From Deltaproteobacteria bacterium (GTDB lineage: Bacteria > Desulfobacterota > Dissulfuribacteria > Dissulfuribacterales > S140-46): 7,064 bases of DNA. The notes beneath the pieces are model-generated. The model was not told the origin of the DNA and ran no database searches. It saw only the letters and a list, made by a program, of their open reading frames with translations. This document shows positions 1 through 6,594 of the stretch, in pieces (position 1 is the first letter of the stretch; the number at the start of each line of letters is the position of its first letter). A program made the position numbers and the translations under genes. The DNA is taken from assembly GCA_015491585.1 (NCBI GenBank), contig WFVQ01000202.1, forward strand, positions 1 through 7,064, given 5' to 3'.

Positions 1-653
1 GGGTGGAAGTCGGATATTATCCGCGCCATCCAGAGGTCCATGTGGTCCTGACCGCCCGTGGAAAGGACCGGGATCAGGCTGCCTCCATCCTGGCAAGGGC
101 GGCGGACCGGGCTGGCGAGCTCATCGGTCCCCACCTGGTCTCGGACAGTGGAGAATCCATGGAAGAGGTGCTGGGAAAGACGCTGGCCGCGCGGGGAATG
201 ACTCTGGCCGTGGCGGAATCTTGCACCGGTGGTCTCATAGCCAGCAAGATCACAGGAGTCCCAGGCAGTTCCAGGTGGTTCGATAGGGGGGTGGTCACAT
301 ACAGCAACAGGTCGAAACAGGAGCTCCTTGGGGTCGAAAAGGAGACCTTGGAACGCTTCGGTGCCGTGAGCAGGCCTACCGCACTTGAGATGGTGCAAGG
401 AATTCTCGATAGAAGTGAGGCTGACTGCGCCATAGCGGTAACCGGAATAGCCGGACCGTCAGGAGGCTCGAAGGAAAAGCCTGTGGGAACTGTCTATATC
501 GCCGTGGCGCTGGGCGGCCAGCGCCTCGTTCACCGCTTCAGCTTCGACGGAGGCAGGAGAGAGATCCAAATTGCCACCGCGATCACTGCTATGGACTGGT
601 TAAGAAGGATTCTGCTTTATGATACGGACGTTCCTGGCCATCCCCATTCCTGA
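1..653 (+). CDS. cinA: CinA, C-terminal part: nicotinamide-nucleotide (NMN) amidohydrolase domain, 5' end cut by window
   Basis: The reading frame is open at the left edge, so the gene starts upstream. The GTG at 3 is an internal codon, not the start. Numbering from that codon, residues 1-45 (GYYPRHPEVHVVLTARG) match the middle linker region of full-length CinA, so the missing part should be the N-terminal MoCF-like domain. Residues ~53-203 form the CinA C-terminal (PncC) domain, with AESCTGG at 71-77, TGVPGSS at 84-90, GVVTYSN at 96-102, AVTGIAGPSGG at 145-155 and KPVGTVY at 159-165. In this family the domain deamidates nicotinamide mononucleotide to nicotinic acid mononucleotide plus ammonia, a cytoplasmic pyridine-nucleotide salvage step. 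The 3' end overlaps thpR by 35 bases, which implies cotranscription and translational coupling. The last ~12 residues lie beyond the conserved domain and look dispensable. The family call is secure; activity of the N-terminal domain cannot be judged here. Confidence 0.95.
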   Translation, partial: VEVGYYPRHPEVHVVLTARGKDRDQAASILARAADRAGELIGPHLVSDSGESMEEVLGKTLAARGMTLAVAESCTGGLIASKITGVPGSSRWFDRGVVTYSNRSKQELLGVEKETLERFGAVSRPTALEMVQGILDRSEADCAIAVTGIAGPSGGSKEKPVGTVYIAVALGGQRLVHRFSFDGGRREIQIATAITAMDWLRRILLYDTDVPGHPHS

Positions 654-1173
654 CCGGTGCAAAGAGGAGGTGGAACCCTTGCGCCGGCTGCTGTCAAAAG
701 AGGGGAGGCACCTAAAGCTGGTTGAGCCCCGCAACCTTCACGTGACCCTCAAATTCTTGGGCGACGTAGAAGAAACACGCATTAGGGAAATAGCCTCCAT
801 GACGCAAGCGGCGGTCGCTGGGATCACGCCTTTCACTATACATCCCAGGGGCACCGGCATATTCCCCTCACCGGCCCGTCCCAGGGTTTTCTGGCTCGGG
901 CTCCACGAGCCACGGGGACTCCTGGAGAAGCTTCATTCCATAATAGACGAGACCTTGGAGGCCGTAGGGTTTCAACGGGAACCGAAGGGCTTCAAGGGCC
1001 ATCTGACCCTGGCCCGCGCAAAGGGCAGGGTGAGAAGGGAGACGGTCGCCGCCTTCTTGAAGGCCTCGTTCGAGGCCCTCCCCTTTGAAGTCACGGGATT
1101 CCACATTTTCTCCAGCACGCTTACGCCAGAAGGACCTATTTACAAAAAACTTGAACATATCGCTCTTGAGTGA
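619..1173 (+). CDS. thpR: RNA 2',3'-cyclic phosphodiesterase (ThpR/LigT, 2H phosphoesterase family)
   Basis: This complete 184-residue protein has the usual length of bacterial ThpR/LigT. It carries the two His-x-Thr-x motifs that define 2H phosphoesterases: HVTL at 41-44, followed by the typical KFLGDV, and HLTL at 128-131, followed by ARAK. The N-terminus MIRTFLAIPIPD is the characteristic first strand, which supports the ATG at 619 even though it lies inside cinA. A Shine-Dalgarno-like AGAAGGA at 603-609 sits 9 bases upstream of it. Known family members hydrolyse 2',3'-cyclic phosphodiester ends of RNA to 2'-phosphomonoesters and can ligate tRNA halves in vitro; the physiological role is poorly defined. 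The gene overlaps cinA by 35 bases, and the cinA-thpR pair is widely conserved. No obvious terminator follows the TGA at 1171, so readthrough into the chemotaxis genes is possible. Confidence 0.95.
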   Translation: MIRTFLAIPIPDRCKEEVEPLRRLLSKEGRHLKLVEPRNLHVTLKFLGDVEETRIREIASMTQAAVAGITPFTIHPRGTGIFPSPARPRVFWLGLHEPRGLLEKLHSIIDETLEAVGFQREPKGFKGHLTLARAKGRVRRETVAAFLKASFEALPFEVTGFHIFSSTLTPEGPIYKKLEHIALE

Positions 1174-1210
1174 TAATAGTTTGAAAACTTCCTTGCCGAA
1201 GAGGATGGAG

Positions 1211-1291
1211 ATGGCAGCCCGGCCAGAGAAGGTTGAACAACTGGAGGAAGAGTTGGTTAAAGAAATCTCTTGCTTGTTCGATAAGATGTAA
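1211..1291 (+). CDS. Doubtful small ORF, 26 residues, unrecognised
   Basis: A short frame starts at ATG 1211, or at ATG 1205 two codons earlier, and ends at TAA 1289. GAAGAGG at 1198-1204 lies 6 bases before the second ATG and would be a fair ribosome site. The peptide is charged and could form one amphipathic helix (EKVEQLEEELVKEI), then ends CLFDKM. I do not recognise it. The same frame is open further upstream into the 3' end of thpR in another phase, so openness alone is weak evidence. Its last ~11 codons coincide with the sigma-28-like promoter at 1258-1284, which gives another explanation for sequence constraint there. It could be a real microprotein, a decayed gene end, or chance. Conservation of the peptide in relatives would separate these. 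Confidence 0.2.
   Translation: MAARPEKVEQLEEELVKEISCLFDKM
1258..1284 (+). promoter_or_regulatory. Probable sigma-28 (FliA-type) promoter for cheW-mcp
   Basis: TAAAGAAA at 1258-1265, an 11-base spacer, then TTCGATAA at 1277-1284. The known enterobacterial FliA consensus is TAAAGTTT-N11-GCCGATAA. The spacer is exact, the -35 matches at TAAAG and the -10 at CGATAA (6 of 8). Transcription would start near 1291-1293 and leave a leader of about 60 bases before cheW. The location directly upstream of a chemotaxis adaptor and receptor fits the usual sigma-28 regulon. This was read by eye; there is no experimental support, and the motif overlaps the doubtful small ORF. Confidence 0.6.
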
Positions 1292-1352
1292 AGGTGTTTC
1301 CCCCAGGAGAGGAGGGCACTGCAAGACCCGTCTCCAGCGGCGTTGACGAGGC

Positions 1353-1856
1353 ATGATGGTTATGGAGATCGCACACGCGCCCAGGGCGTTCATTATATTC
1401 CAGGTAAAGGGTCTTCCCTATGCCTGCGATCTCGAGCATGCCAAGGAGGTGCTCAGCGCACGGGGCATCTATCCCCTACCAAACGCGAGAAAAGAGGTGG
1501 TTGGAATAAAGAATCTTAGGGGTGAGGTCGTCCCTGTTTTCGACTTGGAGGAGATCCTGTTTGGCGAGGGGCCAGGAGCTGATGGCTCCAAAAAGGTGTT
1601 GATCGTCCGAAGGGAAGAGGACGAGTTTGGCCTAACCGTGGACAGGATCGACAGGATCGAGCACTTCAACATAGAGGAACACTCCATATCAGAGCTGGGG
1701 GAGGGGGCCACCCCGTCTCTTTTCACCGTATCGGCCCTAATGGTGGAGCACGATGTGCCCATTCCCATCCTTGAGATAGACTTGCTGGCTTCACACCTGG
1801 AGGATGCAATAGAGGCAGCTACCGCCTCGCCACCAGAATCCATAGAAGAGAATTGA
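1353..1856 (+). CDS. cheW: CheW-type chemotaxis adaptor protein
   Basis: A 167-residue single-domain cytoplasmic protein. Residues ~13-148 fit the CheW fold: an opening strand FIIFQVKGLPYACDL, then VLSARGIYPLPNARKEVVGIKNLRGEVVPVFDL (the diagnostic loop and strand, ~33-65), then KKVLIVRREEDEFGLTVDRIDRI (~80-102). The C-terminus (ASPPESIEEN) is a short acidic tail. CheW proteins bridge chemoreceptor hairpin tips to the P5 domain of the histidine kinase CheA. Three ATGs (1353, 1356, 1362) are in frame. GAGG at 1348-1351 is only 1 base from the first, so 1356 or 1362 (spacings 4 and 10) are more plausible starts. An in-frame TGA at 1344 excludes a longer protein. Only 19 bases separate it from the receptor gene, so the two are almost certainly cotranscribed, probably from the sigma-28-like promoter. 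No CheA, CheR or CheB is in the window, so this could be an accessory rather than the main CheW. Confidence 0.92.
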   Translation: MMVMEIAHAPRAFIIFQVKGLPYACDLEHAKEVLSARGIYPLPNARKEVVGIKNLRGEVVPVFDLEEILFGEGPGADGSKKVLIVRREEDEFGLTVDRIDRIEHFNIEEHSISELGEGATPSLFTVSALMVEHDVPIPILEIDLLASHLEDAIEAATASPPESIEEN

Positions 1857-1875
1857 AGGAGCCATAGGAGGAGAT

Positions 1876-4191
1876 ATGCACAACTTACGGCTTAGGACCA
1901 AGGTGCTTCTGATGATCGGCATTGTGGTGGCAATCGCCTTGTCCGCCCAGCTCTATCTCTATTGGATGCAGCAGCGCCACTTCTACCAAGAGGGCATGAA
2001 GGTGCTGAGCGACGAGTCCCAGGGCCTTGCAGAGTGGATGGAGACCACGCTCCAAGAGGCGATATATGATGCCCAGATCCTGAGAAACATGGACATAGTG
2101 AGTGAGGTGGTCTCCACACGAGGCGACAATGTGCGCCTTTCCAGGCTGTTGAGTAGCATAGTAGATAAAAAGCCCTTCTACTCCTCCATCTCGATCACCG
2201 ACTCTACGGGTTTCATACTTGCGGCCAGCACCAGGTCAATGGTGAGGAAACGCTTGCCAAAGAGCGAGTGGTACAAAGTAAAAACAGGCTCTCTGGGATT
2301 TGTCGGGCCGGTGAAGGCCTCAGGAGGAGGATGGACCGCCCTGATCAAGGGAGATGTAAACGGCCAGGGCACAGTGATCATATTCCTTGACTGGGCCTAT
2401 GTTCAGCGTTTCCTGAACAAGACCAAGAACCGTCTGGCCGATTTTCAGGCCGACACCTACTTTCTCGACAAAAACGGGCTCATCGCCGCCCATTCTGATC
2501 CCACCAAGATCGGTTCCAGGCCCCAGGGGCTCTCCGCCGGTACGCGTAGCAGGTCCATCCAGATGTTCGTTGGCGGAGGCACCGACATGGCGGCCTCTGT
2601 CCAGCCTCTATCGGGCAGACTTGGTATTTCAGACCTCAACTTCTCGGCTGTCGTCGTCGCACCCAAGCGTGCCCTGCTCCTTCCTATTCTCAAGGTCTTG
2701 AAACACCAGATCGGCGCCAATGTGACCGTGTTCTTCATACTTCTGCTCCTCACCTACTTCATCAACAGGGACGTGGTCAGGCCCATCACCGAGGCCGCAG
2801 CCCTCCTGGAGCGCACCGCCAAGAATCTGGATCTAACAGAGCGCCTCTCCGTGGTCAGCGGCGACGAGGTGGGCAAGATGGCGGAGGCGGTCAACAACTT
2901 TCTCAATACCCTCCAAGTTACCTTCAAGGATGTCATGGATACGGTCACCACCTTCTCCAGGTCCAGCCAGGAGATGCATGGAGTCGCCAAGAGGATCGTG
3001 GAGAATGCCTCGGCCCAGGCAGACAGGGCAAGGAACGTGGTCCAGAGGATCGCGGTCATGGGCCAGACAGCGGCAGAGGTGGCGGCCCACGCCGAATCGT
3101 CCGCTGCGCTGGCGCGCGAGGCCGCGGAGATCATCACCGAGATGGCTAAGACCAGCGATACCATTACCAATATTTCGAAGCAGAACCGGGCCAGGGCAGA
3201 AGGGGCGGCCAAGACCGTCGCAGACATGGGTATGACCGCCAAGGAGGTCCAGGCACGGGCAGAGGCACAGTCCGAGGCAGCAACGCGCACAGCAGAATCA
3301 CTTCATAAAATGGCCGACGAACTCCAACAGATGGCGGGCCACGCCCAGGATGCAGCCCAGCAGGCCCAGCGCGCCATGGCCGACGCAAAGGCAGGCAGCC
3401 AGGCGATGGAACAGACCGTTAAGGGTATGGAGGCGATCGCCAGCTCTGCGGAGCAGATGCGCGACATCGTCGACCTCATCGCCGACATTGCCGAACAGAC
3501 CAACCTCCTGGCATTGAACGCCGCTATCGAGGCCGCCAGGGCAGGCGAGCACGGCCGCGGCTTCGCAGTAGTTGCCGAGGAAATCCGCAAGCTCGCCGAA
3601 AGGACCTCGGAATCCACGAAGGAGATCGAGTCCCTGATCGAACAGAGTACAAGCACCGTCGAGGAGGGAATGCGCCTCACCCGCCAGACCGAAGAGGCAT
3701 TCAGGAACATGGTCGCCACAGTGGAAAAGAGCGCGGACGTCACCATGTCCATTGCCGAGGGTTCTATTAGACAGGCCGACTCCACCCAGGGCCTCCTCTC
3801 CTCCACAGACGAGCTAAAGCGGTTGGCATCAGGTATCGTGGAGATGACCGGTCAGCAGGCCGTAAGGCGCGAGAAGGCAGAGGAGGCCATGAGGCAGCTC
3901 ATGGAGCTCTCCGAGGAGATCATGTCTGCGGCAAACTCCACCAGTGCCACCACCAAGACAGCGGCCGAGACAGTGTCGAAGGTCGTCGCCAACTCCTCCG
4001 AGATTACCGGACGCACTGCCAAGCAGAGGGAGCGCTCTGCCGCCCTCCAGGCACTTCTCAACGAGATGGCCGAGGTGGCCATACAAAATGCCCAGGGTGC
4101 ACAGAATGCCCTGTCGTCCATGGAAGACCTCATGAATCAGGCACAGCGCCTGGAGGACGAGGTCAAGCAGTTCAAAATCTCAGCCATATAA
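1876..4191 (+). CDS. Methyl-accepting chemotaxis protein with periplasmic double-Cache sensor, HAMP and long signalling hairpin
   Basis: This 771-residue membrane receptor starts at ATG 1876, 4 bases after a perfect AGGAGG (1866-1871). Order of parts: TM1 ~9-30; periplasmic sensor ~31-278; TM2 ~281-297; HAMP ~298-350 with P303 and DEVG at 330-333; coiled-coil signalling domain ~351-771. The sensor looks like dCache: two PAS-like segments, SISITDSTGFILAAS (~104-118) and TYFLDKNGLIAAHSDPTKIG (~194-213), joined after GTVIIFLDWAYVQRFL. The hairpin tip is canonical, with EQTNLLALNAAIEAARAGE at 540-558 followed by HGRGFAVVAEEIRKLAERT, and should bind CheW and CheA. No CheR-tethering NWETF-like pentapeptide is present; the protein ends QFKISAI. 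The ligand is unknown. I did not find the full residue set of amino-acid-binding dCache receptors, although a WY pair occurs at 132-133. The Ala/Gln-rich arms total about 420 residues, longer than enteric receptors. Cotranscribed with cheW and followed by a terminator. Confidence 0.95.
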   Translation: MHNLRLRTKVLLMIGIVVAIALSAQLYLYWMQQRHFYQEGMKVLSDESQGLAEWMETTLQEAIYDAQILRNMDIVSEVVSTRGDNVRLSRLLSSIVDKKPFYSSISITDSTGFILAASTRSMVRKRLPKSEWYKVKTGSLGFVGPVKASGGGWTALIKGDVNGQGTVIIFLDWAYVQRFLNKTKNRLADFQADTYFLDKNGLIAAHSDPTKIGSRPQGLSAGTRSRSIQMFVGGGTDMAASVQPLSGRLGISDLNFSAVVVAPKRALLLPILKVLKHQIGANVTVFFILLLLTYFINRDVVRPITEAAALLERTAKNLDLTERLSVVSGDEVGKMAEAVNNFLNTLQVTFKDVMDTVTTFSRSSQEMHGVAKRIVENASAQADRARNVVQRIAVMGQTAAEVAAHAESSAALAREAAEIITEMAKTSDTITNISKQNRARAEGAAKTVADMGMTAKEVQARAEAQSEAATRTAESLHKMADELQQMAGHAQDAAQQAQRAMADAKAGSQAMEQTVKGMEAIASSAEQMRDIVDLIADIAEQTNLLALNAAIEAARAGEHGRGFAVVAEEIRKLAERTSESTKEIESLIEQSTSTVEEGMRLTRQTEEAFRNMVATVEKSADVTMSIAEGSIRQADSTQGLLSSTDELKRLASGIVEMTGQQAVRREKAEEAMRQLMELSEEIMSAANSTSATTKTAAETVSKVVANSSEITGRTAKQRERSAALQALLNEMAEVAIQNAQGAQNALSSMEDLMNQAQRLEDEVKQFKISAI

Positions 4192-4212
4192 AAGAGGGGA
4201 AAAAAGATAAAG

Positions 4213-4242
4213 AAAAAGCCGGCGCTATCGTCGGCTTTTTTT
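4213..4242. terminator. Intrinsic terminator between convergent genes, probably bidirectional
   Basis: A 12-base stem pairs 4213-4224 (AAAAAGCCGGCG) with 4229-4240 (CGTCGGCTTTTT) around the loop CTAT. It contains one G-U wobble and is followed by a run of seven T from 4236 to 4242. It lies 22 bases after the receptor stop codon at 4189-4191, so it should end the cheW-mcp transcript. Read on the minus strand, the same stem has one C-A mismatch and its distal arm ends in TTTTT followed by a pyrimidine-rich stretch, so it can also serve the convergent ATPase gene that ends at 4274. Seen directly; efficiency is inferred. Confidence 0.88.
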
Positions 4243-4273
4243 CTTTGTCTTGGATGTGCGTTCCAAACACTGC

Positions 4274-6577
4274 TTACTTTATGCAGGCCGCCCTCACTTG
4301 CTTTATATCTGTCTCACCCATGAGCACCTTCTGGATACCATCCTGCTTTAGTGTGAACATCCCCTCTTTCTTAGCAGCCTCTTCGATCTCGCTCACCGGC
4401 CGCCTGCCCTGGATGAGATCGCGCATCACGTCATCATTAACCAACAACTCATGGATGGCCATCCTCCCCTTGTAGCCGGTATTGTGACAGAGGCTGCACC
4501 CCTTGCCGCGGTAAAGGGTAACCGGCCCTTTAACCAGCTCATCGAAGGGAAGCTTGGGATGGTCCCCGTACTCGAACCTCAACTCATCCATCTCTTCGTT
4601 TGAGGCTATGTAGGACTCCTTGCACTTGGGGCAGAGCCGCTTCACAAGGCGCTGCGCCAGCACGCCGAGGAGGGCGTCGGCGAAGTTGTAGGGGTCCATG
4701 CCCATACCCAAAAGCCTTGTAACAGTCTCAGGAGCAGAGTTGGTATGCAAGGTGGAAAAGACCAGGTGACCGGTTAGGGATGCCTCGATGACCGTATGGG
4801 CCGTCTCCTCGTCGCGGGTCTCTCCAACCATTATCACATCGGGATCGGCCCTTAGAAACGCCCTTAATATCCTGGCGAAGGTGAGCCCTATGTCGGGCTT
4901 CACCTGCACCTGCCTTAGACCTTCCTGTACGATTTCCACAGGATCCTCTGCGGTCCAGATCTTTTTCTCCGGCCGGTTTATGTAGCCTAGCGCGGCATGG
5001 AGGGTAGTGGTCTTACCAGAACCAGTGGGCCCCACGACGAATATTAGGCCATAGGGCATCTCCAGGAGACGCTTGAACCGGACGAGATTGTTTTCGAGCA
5101 GGCCGATCTTATCCAGTGGCATGGCGCTGCTCGACGCCAGAAGACGCATGACCACATCCTCGTTGCCCTCGATGGTGGGGAGCGTGGCCACACGCAATTC
5201 AAGGACCTTGCCAGTCCGCGTCTTGAACTTAATCTTGCCGTCCTGTGGCAACCTCTTCTCGGCTATGTCCAAACCGGACATGATTTTGATCCTGGAGACC
5301 AGGGCCTTCTTGTAGTTGTAGGGAACGGACTGGTAACGCATGCACTCGCCGTCGATCCTGAAGCGCACCTGACAACCCCGCTTGCCGGTCAAGGATTCAA
5401 TATGGATGTCCGATGCATTTCTTTGATAAGCATCATCTATGATCTTATTGGCAAGCTGGACCACCACATTATCAACATCCGCGGCGGTGACGTCATCCTC
5501 TTCATCTTCTTCCTCTTCCACGATCTCAAGCTGGTCGAAGACGTCCTCGTCACCATCCGAGACCGTATATTTCCCATAAAAATAATCTATGAAATTGTCT
5601 ATATCCTCCTTCAATGCCACGCAAATCTGGAGATCGCCTGTCTGGAGGACGCGCCTTATGTTATCTAACTTTATGAGGTCGTTGGGATTATCTATGGCGA
5701 CCTTGATAATTCCCCCTTCTTCACTTATGGGAACGCAGACGTTGCTCCTGAAGAAATGCTCCTTTATGCCCTTGATGCAGTTGGGAGTCTTCCCCACCTC
5801 CAGGTCGTTGAAATAGACGAAGGGGACCTTGTAATAGTTGCTCAGGGATCGCCCCATATCCATCTTGTCCACTCCGAACTGCTCAAGCAGGATGGACTCT
5901 ATGGACTTCTTGCTCTCCCGCGCCATCTCCCGGGCGCGATCCAACTGCTCTTCGCTCAGATGGCCCTCTACTACCAGAGTGTAGAAGGGGCCGAACTTCC
6001 TCTCGGTAGTGGTAAGCTGTTCGATTTTATCCGAAGCGTCTCTAAAGGAGGGATCGATCTTCTGGATCTCTCTTAATGCCTCTATGGCTTGGGCGACAGC
6101 ACCTATCTTCTCCCGGGTTACCGCCAGCTGGTAAAGGATGTCCAGCCGCTCTTGGACGGAAAACTCGTTACCCTCCAACGCCTTCTCGAAATGCTCGGCT
6201 GCCGCGAAGGGCTGGTCGACAGTAAGGTAGCACTCGCCCAACTTTGCATGGATGACCCCTGGTTGGAACTCGGCCTCTAAGAGCTCTTCCAGCTCCACAA
6301 TCGCCTCTTTGTGGAAACCTGCCTCTATCAAACCCAGGCAGTTCTCGAACTTGCGCCTTATGTAGTCACCGGCCTCGCCTTCCACCTCGTGTGCATGGCA
6401 CGCCACGGAAGAATCCACATCATCCAGCGAGCTTAACCTCTCCTTTACATGGGCCTTCAAGGGATGTTCAGCACTCCCGAGCTCTGCCAGGACCTCCTGG
6501 TAGATCTGGCACGCCTCCTCGGTGAGTCCTTGGGACAGGTACAGATCCGCCTCTTTCACGCGCGCTTCAATGGACAT
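4274..6577 (-). CDS. PilB/GspE-family assembly ATPase with N-terminal TPR region (type IV pilus or type II secretion motor)
   Basis: A 767-residue cytoplasmic ATPase, longer than usual PilB/GspE (roughly 500-580). Order of parts: helical TPR-like repeats ~4-180, clearest at ~107-139 and ~145-177; a degenerate MshEN-like/T2SSE_N region ~193-335; an acidic linker ~340-363 (EEEEDEEDD); then the motor. The motor shows ASDIHIE at 388-394, VRFRIDG at 404-410, Walker A GPTGSGKTT at 516-524, the Asp box WTAEDPVE at 541-548, Walker B DPDVIMVGETRD at 578-589 and the His box TGHLVFSTLHTN at 602-613. The paired cysteines CPKC (649-652) and CSLC (694-697) form the zinc site found in PilB/GspE but not in PilT-type retraction motors. 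The family drives pilin or pseudopilin polymerisation as a hexamer at the inner membrane. AAGGTG (6583-6588) lies 5 bases before the ATG. Seventeen bases separate it from the upstream gene, so an operon is likely. Pilus versus secretion cannot be decided without pilC/pilM or gsp neighbours. Confidence 0.93.
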   Translation of the reverse strand: MSIEARVKEADLYLSQGLTEEACQIYQEVLAELGSAEHPLKAHVKERLSSLDDVDSSVACHAHEVEGEAGDYIRRKFENCLGLIEAGFHKEAIVELEELLEAEFQPGVIHAKLGECYLTVDQPFAAAEHFEKALEGNEFSVQERLDILYQLAVTREKIGAVAQAIEALREIQKIDPSFRDASDKIEQLTTTERKFGPFYTLVVEGHLSEEQLDRAREMARESKKSIESILLEQFGVDKMDMGRSLSNYYKVPFVYFNDLEVGKTPNCIKGIKEHFFRSNVCVPISEEGGIIKVAIDNPNDLIKLDNIRRVLQTGDLQICVALKEDIDNFIDYFYGKYTVSDGDEDVFDQLEIVEEEEDEEDDVTAADVDNVVVQLANKIIDDAYQRNASDIHIESLTGKRGCQVRFRIDGECMRYQSVPYNYKKALVSRIKIMSGLDIAEKRLPQDGKIKFKTRTGKVLELRVATLPTIEGNEDVVMRLLASSSAMPLDKIGLLENNLVRFKRLLEMPYGLIFVVGPTGSGKTTTLHAALGYINRPEKKIWTAEDPVEIVQEGLRQVQVKPDIGLTFARILRAFLRADPDVIMVGETRDEETAHTVIEASLTGHLVFSTLHTNSAPETVTRLLGMGMDPYNFADALLGVLAQRLVKRLCPKCKESYIASNEEMDELRFEYGDHPKLPFDELVKGPVTLYRGKGCSLCHNTGYKGRMAIHELLVNDDVMRDLIQGRRPVSEIEEAAKKEGMFTLKQDGIQKVLMGETDIKQVRAACIK

Positions 6578-6594
6578 GGCGACACCTTACTAAA

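Noticed and set aside
3..5. GTG at 3 as the start of a stand-alone PncC-type protein
   Set aside because: The first ~45 residues match the middle region of full-length CinA, and the frame is open to the edge, so the gene almost certainly begins upstream.
1151..1177. Possible sigma-70 promoter, TTGAAC and GATAAT, at the end of thpR
   Set aside because: The spacer is only 15 bases and the boxes lie within the thpR coding end. The sigma-28-type match downstream is better spaced and better placed.
1179..1190. Palindrome-like AGTTTGAAAACT after the thpR stop codon
   Set aside because: The two 5-base A/T-rich arms leave a 2-base centre, too small for a hairpin loop, and no T-run follows, so it is not a terminator. 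A regulator site cannot be supported from one copy.
2754..3806. Long antisense frames (178 and 167 residues) opposite the chemoreceptor gene
   Set aside because: They lie entirely inside the receptor's coding sequence. Their Ser/Ala-rich, repetitive composition is what the reverse of an Ala/Gln/Glu coiled coil gives, and neither shows any recognised domain.
5402..6280. Plus-strand frames opposite the ATPase gene
   Set aside because: They are shadows of a gene with clear Walker and zinc motifs on the other strand; none resembles a known protein.
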